From assembly GCA_020853025.1 (NCBI GenBank), contig JADYZP010000025.1, forward strand, positions 1-64,000: a DNA stretch of 64,000 nucleotides, read 5' to 3'. Below the pieces are notes generated by a model that searched no databases, was not told where the DNA came from, and saw nothing but the letters and a program-made list of their open reading frames with translations. This document shows positions 17,910 through 27,091 of this stretch, piece after piece (position 1 is the stretch's first letter; each line of letters starts with the position of its first letter). This DNA comes from Burkholderiales bacterium. GTDB lineage: Bacteria > Pseudomonadota > Gammaproteobacteria > Burkholderiales > Casimicrobiaceae. The position numbers were made by a program, and so were the translations under genes.

Positions 17910-17964
17910 TATCCAAACGGCGGCAAATACGCCATCAATTGGTCGGTATGCCCAGATTGGTTCC

Positions 17965-17988
17965 TTTCATATGAACCAGCATATGAAA
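17965..17988 (+). promoter_or_regulatory. candidate operator before the deoR-type gene
   Basis: Perfect inverted repeat TTTCATATG - 6 bases - CATATGAAA in an AT-rich pocket 47 bases before the regulator start. A TTGACT at 17996-18001 just downstream could be a -35 box, though no convincing -10 follows. Placement suits autoregulation by the DeoR-family protein; inference. Confidence 0.45.
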
Positions 17989-18034
17989 AATTCTATTGAC
18001 TAGACGAACATAAAGTGCTCTCATCAGACGTATT

Positions 18035-18838
18035 ATGAACTCTGACCAACACGCTGTGTTTTCTGATGAGCGTCAGAATCGCATCGTCGAGCTCGTCCAC
18101 GACGTGGGGTCGGTCTCCATCGAATCGCTCGCAGAGCGGTTCCATGTGACGCCACAGACAATCCGCCGATCCGTCAATCAGCTTTGCGCGATGGGGTTGT
18201 TGCGCCGGGTCCACGGTGGCGTCGCTTTGCCGGCGGCATCCCGGAACATCGCGTACGAAACGAGGCAGATCCTGAACCCGGAGGCGAAGCGCGTGATTGC
18301 GCAATCCGTCGCGGATTTCATCCCGAACGGCGCTTCATTGTTCATCGGACTTGGGACCACACCGGAGTGCGTTGCACGCGCGCTTTCAACCCGAAATGAC
18401 TTGCGCGTCTTCACCAACAGTCTGAATGTCGCTGCCGCACTGGCGCGCAACCCGTACATCGAGATCACCTTGACGGGTGGGACCTATCGACTTCACGACC
18501 GGGACATCATCGGCGAGCCTGCGGCGGCTTTCTACGCGCGCTACAAGGCGGATTTCGCCATCTTCGGGGTTGGCGGACTGGACGAGGACGGCAGTTTGCT
18601 CGACTTCAACGGCGGCGAGGTCGAGGCGCGCCGGGCCATGGTGTCCGGATGCAAGAGTTCCGTCCTCGTCGCGGATGTCAGCAAGTTCGGGCGGAGCGCA
18701 ACGGTTCGCGGTGGACACCTGCGCGACATCGACCACCTCTTCACCGATGCACTCGTGCCGGCGCCCTTTGGCACGGTGGTCGCGGAATCGGGCGTGCAGG
18801 TTCATGTTGCACCCGCAGTCTTCACGCGCGCGGCTTAG
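18035..18838 (+). CDS. DeoR/GlpR family transcriptional regulator
   Basis: 267-residue repressor. Residues about 10-65 form the N-terminal winged helix-turn-helix (RQNRIVELVHDVGSVSIESL, then TPQTIRRSVNQL), and the rest is the sugar-phosphate-sensing DeoR C-terminal domain (FIGLGTTPECVARAL, TLTGGTY, GVGGLDEDGSLLDF). Such proteins release DNA on binding a phosphorylated intermediate. It heads a same-strand block with an ABC importer and a phosphatase, which it probably controls, with a phosphorylated compound as likely inducer. Confidence 0.9.
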   Translation: MNSDQHAVFSDERQNRIVELVHDVGSVSIESLAERFHVTPQTIRRSVNQLCAMGLLRRVHGGVALPAASRNIAYETRQILNPEAKRVIAQSVADFIPNGASLFIGLGTTPECVARALSTRNDLRVFTNSLNVAAALARNPYIEITLTGGTYRLHDRDIIGEPAAAFYARYKADFAIFGVGGLDEDGSLLDFNGGEVEARRAMVSGCKSSVLVADVSKFGRSATVRGGHLRDIDHLFTDALVPAPFGTVVAESGVQVHVAPAVFTRAA

Positions 18839-18957
18839 TCACCTTGCGCGAGGATGGGCGTTCTCGGCTTTCTTGGAACAATCATACCGTGCAGCGGCAG
18901 CGCGTAAAACCGAAGTTCCGACCGGGGATAGCCGGTTCAATCAAGGAGGGAAGGACG

Positions 18958-20049
18958 ATGAACAGCAAGGATGATGGCAAGGGCATCACGGTACGCTCGA
19001 TTCAGTCTGCGGCGAGCGGAGTTGACCGGCGTCGGTTCCTCGGTGGCACGCTGGCCGCGGCCACCACCATCGGCTTTCCGGCAATCGTACGCGCGCAGGA
19101 GGAAAAGCGCGTGGTCCTTTATTGCCCGGAATCGCCCGATCTTTCAAGCAAGATCGGAAAGGCATTCGAGGCGGAGACAGGCATTACTGTCAATGTGCAG
19201 TACGGTGGAACCAACGTCATTGTCAACAGACTCCTCGCCGAGCGGGCCAACCCCAATGCCGATGTCTGGTATGGCGGCGGAGGGTTGCTGTCGTTCGTGT
19301 ACGCGAAGGGGGAAGGGATAACGGTGCCCTATATGCCGCCGGAGTTCAAGGATATGCCGGTGCAACAAGGCAACGTGTACTTGCGCGATCCTGAATGGCA
19401 CTTCGTCGGCGCCGAGGTCTTCGTGATCGGTTTCGCATACAACCCGAAGGTCGTCTCGAAGGCCGAGGCGCCGAAGACATGGGAGGATTTGCTCGACCCC
19501 AAGTGGAAGGGCCAGATTCAGATGCCCAACCCCGCTGCATCCGGAACGGCAACCCTTACCGTGCTGGGCCGGATGATGGAAGAGATCCGAAAGGGCCGTA
19601 CCGAGAAGGAGGCATGGGCTTATTTCGAGCAACTCAACAAGAGCGTGACGCTATACCCGGAGTCGGGTGCCGCGCCGACGCGTGCGGTCGCCAAAGGGGA
19701 CGCGAAGATAGGTATCTGCTTCTCGTTCATGCCGTGGGGACTCGCCGCACGTGGCGAGTCCGTCGCTTTCATCCTGCCCACGTCGACACCGGTGATCGCG
19801 AATCCGGTCGCGCTCATCAAGGGCTCGAAGCGTCCCGAGAACGGCAAGCGACTTTACAACTTCATCCTGGGTGAAAAAGGCCAGCAGATCCTCGCGGACT
19901 ACTCGCAGATCGTGCTGAACCGCAAGGTCAAGCCGACGACGCCACTTTCGTTCGACGATGTCGCGAAGAACGCGGCACCGATGAACCTCGCCTGGGCGCA
20001 GGCGAACTACGACCGCATCCGCAATGAGTGGCGCGGAAGGTTTGGTTGA
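18958..20049 (+). CDS. ABC transporter extracellular solute-binding protein
   Basis: 363-residue periplasmic binding protein of the iron/AEP/spermidine-like (AfuA/PotD) fold. The N-terminus has a Tat-type signal: RRRFLGG at 24-30, a hydrophobic stretch, and cleavage after IVRAQ. Mature features are YGGTNVIVNRLLAERANP, KTWEDLLDPKWKGQI and SGAAPTRAVAKGDAKIG. RBS AAGGAGGGAAGG precedes ATG 18958. Ligand unknown; the neighbouring phosphatase suggests a phosphate ester rather than iron. The stop overlaps the ATPase ATG by one base. Confidence 0.88.
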   Translation: MNSKDDGKGITVRSIQSAASGVDRRRFLGGTLAAATTIGFPAIVRAQEEKRVVLYCPESPDLSSKIGKAFEAETGITVNVQYGGTNVIVNRLLAERANPNADVWYGGGGLLSFVYAKGEGITVPYMPPEFKDMPVQQGNVYLRDPEWHFVGAEVFVIGFAYNPKVVSKAEAPKTWEDLLDPKWKGQIQMPNPAASGTATLTVLGRMMEEIRKGRTEKEAWAYFEQLNKSVTLYPESGAAPTRAVAKGDAKIGICFSFMPWGLAARGESVAFILPTSTPVIANPVALIKGSKRPENGKRLYNFILGEKGQQILADYSQIVLNRKVKPTTPLSFDDVAKNAAPMNLAWAQANYDRIRNEWRGRFG

Positions 20050-21200
20050 TGGCGCAGGTTCGCCTTAGCGCACTCGAGAAGGACTTCGGGTCCTTCCGGG
20101 CGCTGGACGGGGTGACGCTCACGGTCGAGGATCGCGAGCTCTTCGCACTGCTTGGATCATCCGGCAGCGGCAAGACGACGGCACTGCGCTGCATCGCCGG
20201 CCTTGAACAGCCGAGTGCCGGCGACATCTTCATTGGCTCGCAGTCCGTCCTCAAAACCCCGCCCAACGAACGTCCTTGCGGTATGGTCTTCCAGAGTTAC
20301 GCACTGTTCCCGCACCTGTCGGTGTTCGACAACGTCGCCTATGGCCTGCGCGCGCACGAATATGCGCAGCGCGGGCCAGTCGGGAGGGCGCGTGTGCTCG
20401 GCAGCTTCGTGAGCCGACGACTGTTCCCGCCCTCGGCGACCATGCGGCTCCGAGTCAACGACGCGTTGCAGCTCGTGGACCTCGCGGGTGAAGCGGAGCG
20501 GATGCCCAGCCAGCTTTCCGGCGGTATGCAGCAGCGTGTCGCGCTCGCGCGGGCCATTGTCACCGAACCCGAGGTATTGCTGCTTGACGAGCCGCTCTCT
20601 AATCTTGACCGCAAGCTTCGAGTCAGCATGCGGTCGATGATTCGGAAGTTGCAGCAGCAGCTGCACATTACGGCTGTCTATGTGACGCACGATCAGGAGG
20701 AAGCGTTGAGCCTCGCCGATCGAATAGCGATCATGGATCACGGCCGCCTCGTGCAGCTTGGCACGCCGGCCGAGATATACGACCAACCAGCGACGCCGTT
20801 CGTCGCCGATTTCATCGGTGCCGAGAACCTACTTCCCGGTACGGTCACAGGCCTTGCTGGGGACTATCTCGTTGTGAATGCTGCCACGCTTGAGATCCGC
20901 GCGGCAGGTCGCATCGCTGGTGTCGCTGACGCCATGGGCGCCAAGGTCCGCGTGGTGGTGCGCCCGCAGGCGATTCGGATCGCGTCTTCGCACGAGGGTC
21001 TCGACGTCGAGAATACATTCGACGGTACGGTCCGATTCGGAGCGTATCTAGGCGCAACCGCGCGCTACGAAGTCGCGGTGGCCGACATCGTGTTCATCGT
21101 TGATGTGCCCGATCCGCGCCCGGGTGCATTGCTGCGCGCCGGCGACCGGGTGGTTCTCGGCTTTGCCGCGAACAGCGTCATCCTCGTGTCCGAGGCATGA
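20049..21200 (+). CDS. ABC transporter ATP-binding protein
   Basis: 383-residue ATPase: Walker A LGSSGSGKTTA, Q-loop FQSYALF, signature LSGGMQQR, Walker B LLLDEPLSNLD, H-loop THDQEEA, then a C-terminal TOBE regulatory domain (about 290-380). Between the Q-loop and signature it carries roughly 20 extra residues (around 105-130, RVLGSFVSRRLF) compared with typical PotA/FbpC proteins. Energises the importer with the adjacent binding protein and permease; its stop overlaps the permease start by 4 bases. Confidence 0.93.
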   Translation: MAQVRLSALEKDFGSFRALDGVTLTVEDRELFALLGSSGSGKTTALRCIAGLEQPSAGDIFIGSQSVLKTPPNERPCGMVFQSYALFPHLSVFDNVAYGLRAHEYAQRGPVGRARVLGSFVSRRLFPPSATMRLRVNDALQLVDLAGEAERMPSQLSGGMQQRVALARAIVTEPEVLLLDEPLSNLDRKLRVSMRSMIRKLQQQLHITAVYVTHDQEEALSLADRIAIMDHGRLVQLGTPAEIYDQPATPFVADFIGAENLLPGTVTGLAGDYLVVNAATLEIRAAGRIAGVADAMGAKVRVVVRPQAIRIASSHEGLDVENTFDGTVRFGAYLGATARYEVAVADIVFIVDVPDPRPGALLRAGDRVVLGFAANSVILVSEA

Positions 21201-22948
21201 GCGTCACTCAGAATAGCGGGGCAGCGCCCGACCGGGAGCGCGTGCGCTGGTTCGCACACTGGTTCGATTTCGACAACATCAGCACTGCAGTCATCCTGCT
21301 TTTTTTTGCGTTGTTTCTGGTGGTCCCCTTCGTGACCATCCTGATCGTCAGCTTTACCGGCAAGCCCGTCGCAGTGCTGGATCTGTTCACCGGGATCGAG
21401 GGCATGCGCAAGCTCGGGCGCGACATCGGGGACAATGCATCGCTGCGCTACTTCGTCCAACTCTTCTCGTTTCCCCGTTATGTCAAAGCATTCGTCAACA
21501 GCATGACCCTCGGGGTCATCGTCGCGATTGCCTCGGTGCTGTTGGCGATGCCGATCGCCTACGCACTTGCGCGGACCCGGATGCCTGGCCGCAAGCTGAT
21601 CGGTGCGATGTGCATCGTCCCATTGATGATGCCGACCTTCATCTCCTCGTTCGCCTTCATACTGATGTTCGGACGGACTGGCTGGATCAATCAGATCTTC
21701 GCCGCACTGGGCGTCGACCAGCTTGTCGACATCCATTCACCCTTCGGTGTCGGACTGGTCCAGGTGTTCTTCTTTTTCCCCTATGCGCTGTTGCCGATGA
21801 TCGCCGTATTCAAGGCGATGGATCCGGCGATCGAGGAGGCGTCGCATCTGCTCGGCGCGGGTAGGCCATTCGCGTTCCTGACCACGACCATGCCGCTTGC
21901 GGCGCCCGGGATTTGGGCTGGTGCGCTCCTCGTGCTGATCGTCTCGCTGGAAGACTTTGGCACTCCCATGATCCTCTCGCCGCGAGGCTACCCGTTGATG
22001 ATCGTGGAGGCCTATCGCGAGATGGTCGGTTACTTCAATTGGGGCGGATCGGCGGTAATTGCACTACTGCTCGTACTGCTCTCGGCGCTATTGCTGCTGA
22101 TCCAGCGTTGGCTTCTGCGCGACTCGCAGACCAGGACAGTGACCGGCAAGCCGGCAACCCGGGAACCGGTGAGCGATCGTTGGGTCTGCTGGGGTCTGCT
22201 GGCCTACTGCCTGCTCGTGCTCGCGCTGCCATTGATGGCGATCTACACCACGGCCATGCAGTCGTTCGCCACGAGCTGGGCCGCGCGCATGGTGCCAGAG
22301 GGATTCACGTTGGACAACTACCGCTATGTTTGGGAGCGCTCTACCGGTGCAATTTTCAACAGCTTCGCGCTAGGTGGGGCCGCCTTGGTTGTCAGCATCG
22401 TCATCGCCGCGATCATTCCCTATCTGGTGTTACGCCGGGGCCGAAATTACCTCGACTATCTTGGCTTTCTTCCGCTCGCCCTGCCGGGTACAGCGCTCGC
22501 CATCGCGCTCATTCTGAGCTTCAACACACCCCCGCTGCAGATAACGGGTACCGCATTCCTGCTGATCATGGCGTACGTCATCCGCCGGATGCCCTATGCG
22601 TTGCGCTCGACGTCTGCGTCGATCAGAACGATTTCAACCGATCTCGAGGGCGCATCGCTTGTGCATGGTGCCTCGAAATTCTTTAGCCTCTGGAGCGTGA
22701 CGCTGCCACTCATGCTTCCGGGTATCGTCGCCGGCGGGATCATGGTATTCCTGACATCGATTCGGGAGATTAGCGCGACGGTATTGCTGGCACCGGACGG
22801 CTGGAAGCCCATGAGTCTGGTGATCTTCGAGGGGCTGCTGCGCGGTGAGTTTTACACGTCCTCCGCGATCTCGATGATCCTGATCCTGGTAGTCATCGTG
22901 GTCCAGTATTTCGTATTTCGACTGATCGGCGACAAGGCACTGTTTTGA
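21197..22948 (+). CDS. ABC transporter permease, fused two-domain
   Basis: 583-residue inner-membrane permease, two MetI-like halves in one chain (about 12 helices), as in FbpB. EAA loops that contact the ATPase are near residues 210-235 (EEASHLLGAG) and 475-500 (LEGASLVHGA), each followed by a PLxxPG turn. ATG overlaps the ATPase gene. Forms the channel for the binding-protein ligand. Confidence 0.92.
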   Translation: MSVTQNSGAAPDRERVRWFAHWFDFDNISTAVILLFFALFLVVPFVTILIVSFTGKPVAVLDLFTGIEGMRKLGRDIGDNASLRYFVQLFSFPRYVKAFVNSMTLGVIVAIASVLLAMPIAYALARTRMPGRKLIGAMCIVPLMMPTFISSFAFILMFGRTGWINQIFAALGVDQLVDIHSPFGVGLVQVFFFFPYALLPMIAVFKAMDPAIEEASHLLGAGRPFAFLTTTMPLAAPGIWAGALLVLIVSLEDFGTPMILSPRGYPLMIVEAYREMVGYFNWGGSAVIALLLVLLSALLLLIQRWLLRDSQTRTVTGKPATREPVSDRWVCWGLLAYCLLVLALPLMAIYTTAMQSFATSWAARMVPEGFTLDNYRYVWERSTGAIFNSFALGGAALVVSIVIAAIIPYLVLRRGRNYLDYLGFLPLALPGTALAIALILSFNTPPLQITGTAFLLIMAYVIRRMPYALRSTSASIRTISTDLEGASLVHGASKFFSLWSVTLPLMLPGIVAGGIMVFLTSIREISATVLLAPDGWKPMSLVIFEGLLRGEFYTSSAISMILILVVIVVQYFVFRLIGDKALF

Positions 22949-22980
22949 CTCTGTGCGGTCGCGACGAAGAGCGATTGGAC

Positions 22981-23796
22981 ATGGATCGGGCTCATACGAC
23001 GTCCGACCAGCTCTACGGCGCTTACATCTTTGACATCGACGGGACAATCAGTCTCGGCGAGACCGTACTGCCGTCGGTGCCCGAGACGATCGCGACCTTG
23101 CGCTCGCTCGGGCGGCGGACCATTTTCCTCAGCAACAATACGACGCGCAACGTCGCTTCCTATGGTGCGCGCCTGACGGCATTTGGCATCCCGACTCCTC
23201 CGGAAGATGTAGTGACGGCATCACAGGTGCTGGTTCGGTACCTCGGACGCGAACTGCCGGGAGCTAGGCTCCACGTCATCGGCGAGCCTCCGTTGATCGA
23301 GGACCTTGTTGCCGCCGGCTTTGTCCTTTCCTCTCGCGCTGACGAGATCGATGCGGTGATCGCGAGCTTCGACCGCACGTTGGTCTATTCGAAATTGCAA
23401 CTCGCCTTTGATGCTATCCGTGGCGGCGCGCGCTTCTTCGCGACCAACGCAGATCGCTATTGCCCGACCGTCGAGGGCGGACAACCAGACGCTGCAGCGG
23501 TGATCGCGGCGATTGAGGCGTGTACGGGCATTGCTTGCGAGACCATCGTCGGGAAGCCCTCGGCGCTGATGGTCGACTACGTGTTGGGGCGCGTCGGACT
23601 GCCGAGACACGAGTGCATCATGATCGGTGACCGGCTGGAGACTGACATCGAGATGGCAAACCGCGCGGGTATGGCCTCGGCATTGGTACTCACAGGCGCC
23701 ACTTCCGAGTCGACCGCGCGCGACTCGCTCATCCGGCCGACGTACCTTCTTCGCCATCTGCGCGATGTACTACGGATAGGAAGCCCAACCGCATGA
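22981..23796 (+). CDS. HAD-IIA family phosphatase (NagD/phosphoglycolate-type)
   Basis: 271 residues from ATG 22981; a TTG at 22945 overlapping the permease stop is an alternative start. Motif I FDIDGTI, motif II FLSNNTTR, a cap domain, then motif III/IV region VGKPSALM and IGDRLETDIEMA. This family dephosphorylates small phosphate esters (phosphoglycolate, nucleotide monophosphates, glycerol phosphate, pyridoxal phosphate). As last gene of the DeoR-ABC block it likely processes the imported compound. Confidence 0.88.
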   Translation: MDRAHTTSDQLYGAYIFDIDGTISLGETVLPSVPETIATLRSLGRRTIFLSNNTTRNVASYGARLTAFGIPTPPEDVVTASQVLVRYLGRELPGARLHVIGEPPLIEDLVAAGFVLSSRADEIDAVIASFDRTLVYSKLQLAFDAIRGGARFFATNADRYCPTVEGGQPDAAAVIAAIEACTGIACETIVGKPSALMVDYVLGRVGLPRHECIMIGDRLETDIEMANRAGMASALVLTGATSESTARDSLIRPTYLLRHLRDVLRIGSPTA

Positions 23797-23928
23797 GGGG
23801 CGTGCTGTGGCAGCGTCTCGAGGGTTGGCGCGTGCGCGCCGATTACGCATGACGGCCGCAGGTGCGGCCGGCTGCGGTGTCGTGATCACGATCGGTCCCG
23901 GTGCGCGGACGCACGTCCTGGCCCGGGT

Positions 23929-24729
23929 CTATGGCGGCGCGGATGACACGCTGTCGGGACCCGGGCCGCCATCTTTGCCGTCCGCGACCACCCCCGCGGC
24001 GACGTAGGCGTCGATCTCGGCATCGCCGTACCCGCACTCGCGCAGGACTTCGCGCGTGTGCTCGCCCAGCAACGGTGCGGGACGGTCGACACGGGCAGGC
24101 GTGGCGGAAAAGTGCAGCGGACATCCGATCGCCTTCGTCGCGCCCGCTTCCGGGTGAACGAGATCGACGACCATGCCGCGCGCCAGTGTATGCGGGTGGG
24201 TGAGCGCTTCGCCGAGCGCGTGCACCGGGCCCGCCGGCACGCCCGCGGCGTCGAGTGCCGCGATCCATTCGTCGCGCGTGCGCGCGGCGAGCACCTCGTA
24301 TCCGAGTCCCAGCTTTTCGAGCGTGTCGCGCCGATAATTCTCGACCAGAACATCGGCGTTGCGCGTAAGCCGCAGCAGGATCTCGCGTCCCTGCGGCTGC
24401 TTCAGGTCGAGCGCAATGCCGCGCTTGCCGCGATTCATCATCATGAACGGCGCCGACACGCCGTTGACACGCGGCTCGCGATAGCCGCGCGCGTCGTCGC
24501 CGCCCGGCAGCTTCTCGACCTTGATCACGTCGGCGCCGAGGTCGGCGAGCATGATGCCGCAGGTGGGGCCGGCCATGATCTGCGCCAGTTCGAGTACGCG
24601 CATGCCGGCGAGCGGACCCGGATGGGGCGTGCGGACTCCCACGCCTGCGGCCGCGCTTGGCGATGAGGCCGTGGTGCCGGCCTCTGAAGGAACGCTATCC
24701 GCGCCCGGAACTGCCTCGGCGGTACTCAT
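23929..24729 (-). pseudogene. CaiB/BaiF CoA-transferase with large internal deletion
   Basis: An open frame of 266 codons whose two ends match different parts of the about 400-residue family. Residues 38-149 give the N-terminal CoA-binding half (GMRVLELAQIMAGP, LADLGADVIKVE, NRGKRGIALDLK). At about residue 150 (base about 24,280) it jumps to a C-terminal segment, TRDEWIAALDAAGVPAGPVH, and runs to a normal end (GEHTREVLRE). About 130-150 central residues, including the catalytic Asp region, are missing in frame. It probably cannot transfer CoA. An unusual 37-residue Ala/Ser/Pro leader precedes the domain. Twelve bases after the hydratase gene. Confidence 0.78.
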
Positions 24730-24741
24730 GTTTGTCGACGG

Positions 24742-25521
24742 TCATCGACCAAGAAAATCGGGCTTGCGTTTTGCCAGGAACGCCTGGTAGCCGATGCGGA
24801 AATCTTCGGTGTCGTAGCAGTCGAAGCACTCGTCGCGCTCGGCGGTAGTCAGCGGACGCGTATCGGTCAGCCTGCGCGCGAATTTCTTGTGCCAGCGCGC
24901 CGCGAGTGGCGCCCCGTCGGCGATGCGCTGCGCGGCCGCCCGCGCTTCCGTCGCCACCTCGGCATCGGGCACGACGCGCGTGACGAGCCCCTTGTCCTTC
25001 GCCTCGGCGGCATCGAAGATGCGCCCCTCGAGCAGGATCTCGAGCGCGACCGCAACACCGGCGAGCCGGACCAGCGGCGCCATCTCGGGGTACGCCATCA
25101 CCAGGCCCAGGTTCTTGATCGGCGCGCCGAACCGGCTGCCTTCGCCGCAGATGCGCAGGTCGCACAGCGCGGCGATCTCGAGGCCCCCGCCGACGCACAG
25201 GCCGTGAATCTGCGCGAGCAGCGGATGTCGGCAATCTTCGAGCGCCTGTGCGGTAGCGTGCATCACGCGGCCATACTCGATCGCCTGCGCCCGGTCGGCG
25301 CGTTCGGTCGCGAACTCGCCGATGTCGTTGCCCGGCGAGAACGCCCGCTCGCCGGCGCCGCGGACGATGATGCAGCGCAGGTCGTCATCAGCCGACAGCG
25401 TACCGATGGCCTCGCCCAGCATCCGTCACATCGGCTTGGTCAGCGCGTTGAGTTTGTCGGGCCGGTTGAGCACGACGGTCGCGACCGGCCCTTCGCGCGT
25501 CACGATGATCAGGTCGCTCAT
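24742..25521 (-). pseudogene. enoyl-CoA hydratase/isomerase with nonsense codon
   Basis: Full-length crotonase-family gene (259 codons) from ATG 25521, but codon 32 (25426-25428) is TGA: the frame reads NALTKPM, stop, RMLGEAI, where a Trp (TGG) is expected. The rest is intact, with the oxyanion-hole segments AFSPGNDIGEF and GLCVGGGLEIA and a usual C-terminus. An ATG at 25422 could restart a 226-residue protein lacking the first strand. Either a point mutation or a sequencing error. Third enzyme-type gene of the minus-strand catabolic operon. Confidence 0.85.
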
Positions 25522-25545
25522 GGTCGAATCACGTGGAAACCGTCG

Positions 25546-26679
25546 TCAGCGGTAGAAGACATCGACCAGGCCGAGCCCGGTCACCGGCACGTAGGTCACC
25601 AGCAGCAATACGGCGACCAGCACCGCGATGAACCAGACGTTGACGCGCGAGACCGCCCACACCGACTCCTTGGCGATCGAGCTCGCGACCATCAGCACGC
25701 TCGCCACCGGCGGAGTTTGCTGGCCGATGCCGAGATTGATGGTGACGATGAGTCCGAAGTGCACCGGATCGATGCCCGAGGCCTTCACCAGCGGCATCAC
25801 GACCGGAACCACCAGGATGATCGCCGCCGCGGAATGAAGGAACATGCCCAGCAGCAGGAACAGCACGTTGAGCAGCGCCAGCACCAGCCACTTGTCGCTG
25901 GTCATCGCCGAGACCGCCCGGGCGAGCGACTGCGGCGCCTGCGCCTCGGTGAGATAGGTGCCGAGCAGCGCACTGGTCGCCACCAGCAGCATCACGACGG
26001 CGGTCTGGATGGCGCCGTCGATGATCGCCTCCCGCAGGTGGGCAACATCGAGCTCGCGGTAGATGGCGAGGCCGACGAACAACGCGGCCACCACCGCCAG
26101 CGCCGCGCCCTCGGTGGCCGTCACCACGCTGCCGATGATGCCGGGAACGATGCCGGCCACGAACAGCTGCACGACCGACGTCTCCGCCATCACCGCGTAC
26201 AGGATCATCGGGATCGACGGCGGGATGATCACCGCCAGTGTCGCCGCGGAGGATATGACCGCGGCCGCGAAAGGGGCGGGGTAGCCCTTGGCCTTCATTC
26301 CCGGGATCAGGATCGATCCCAGCGCCGCGACGTCCGCCACCGCCGATCCGGAAATTTCGGCGAAGAACAGCGAAGTTCCGATCGACACATGCGCGAGCCC
26401 GCCGCGTATCCAGCTGAACAGCGCGGACGCGAAAGCGATCAGCCGCCGTGAGATCCCCGACGCGTTCATGATCGCGCCGGCAAGGATGAACAGCGGAATC
26501 GCGAGCAGCGGGAAGCTCGTCGCGCCGTTGTAGGCGACGATCGCGAGGTTGGGCAGGGTGCTCGTGCCGTGTGTGGCCACCATCGCGACGAGCGCGACCA
26601 CACCCAGCGCCACGGCGATCGGCACGTTGACCAGCACCAGCGCCAGCACCGCAGCGAACAGCCCCAGCATGATGCTCAT
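25546..26679 (-). pseudogene. dctM: TRAP transporter large permease (DctM) with probable internal deletion
   Basis: 377 residues where this family usually has about 425-430. N-terminal and C-terminal halves are normal (FILAGAIMNASG, SGSAVADVAALG, IIPPSIPMI; later LGMFLHSAAAI, GIGQQTPPVA). After VAGIVPGIIG (residue about 183, base about 26,130) it goes straight to SVVTATEGAALAV; relatives have about 50 residues, two membrane segments, between these. The frame stays open. Likely non-functional, although an unusual short variant cannot be excluded without alignment. Confidence 0.7.
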
Positions 26680-26739
26680 CGGGGTGTCGCTGCCTGGGGC
26701 CTAGCGCAGGCCATCGGCGACCGCGATGCGCGCACCCGT

Positions 26740-27087
26740 TCAGGGCGGTACCGAGGCAGCGAGGAGTTCGAGCAGGTGCGCGACCTCGGCGATCACGATC
26801 AGCGCCGACGAAACCGGGATCACCGACTGCACGAAGTTCATCGGCACCCAGGGCAGGCTCACCATCGAGTCACCCGAGAGGATCGGCATGTTGGCGACGC
26901 CGACGGTGCCCAGTACGACGAAAAACGCTATCACGACGAGCTGTGCCGCGATGTTCACGATCCGGCGAGCGCCCCACGGCAGCGCGCCGACCAGCCATTC
27001 GAGCAGGCGGCCGTAGCGCGCGCGGAATCGACGCAGCATCATTGCCACCGGCGCGTCGGGCGCCGCGCCTGCCGCGTTGGCCGCCAC
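26740..27087 (-). pseudogene. dctQ: TRAP transporter small permease (DctQ), N-terminal helices missing
   Basis: 115 residues against the usual 160-180. Only two hydrophobic segments remain (about 43-68 and 83-112; the family has four). The N-terminal RRFRARYGRLLEWLV runs directly into ALPWGARRIVNIAAQ at about residue 34 (base about 26,985), so the first two helices and the conserved loop between them appear deleted in frame. Sits between dctP (4 bases) and dctM (60 bases). Confidence 0.7.
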
Positions 27088-27091
27088 CGAG

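Larger units (their letters stand above)
17593..17916 (-). pseudogene. IS66-family transposase accessory protein TnpA, remnant
   Basis: A 107-codon frame whose middle part (RRRRRLHSAEFKAYAVASC, then INANLLRRWVRE) is the helix-turn-helix of IS66 TnpA/Orf1. After that it ends early (PRPRLS), without the usual C-terminal half, and no TnpB or TnpC transposase gene is nearby. The first 40 codons have no family match and probably are not coding; a later ATG (17856) may be the old start. Immobile leftover of an insertion downstream of the sNOR cluster. Confidence 0.7.
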
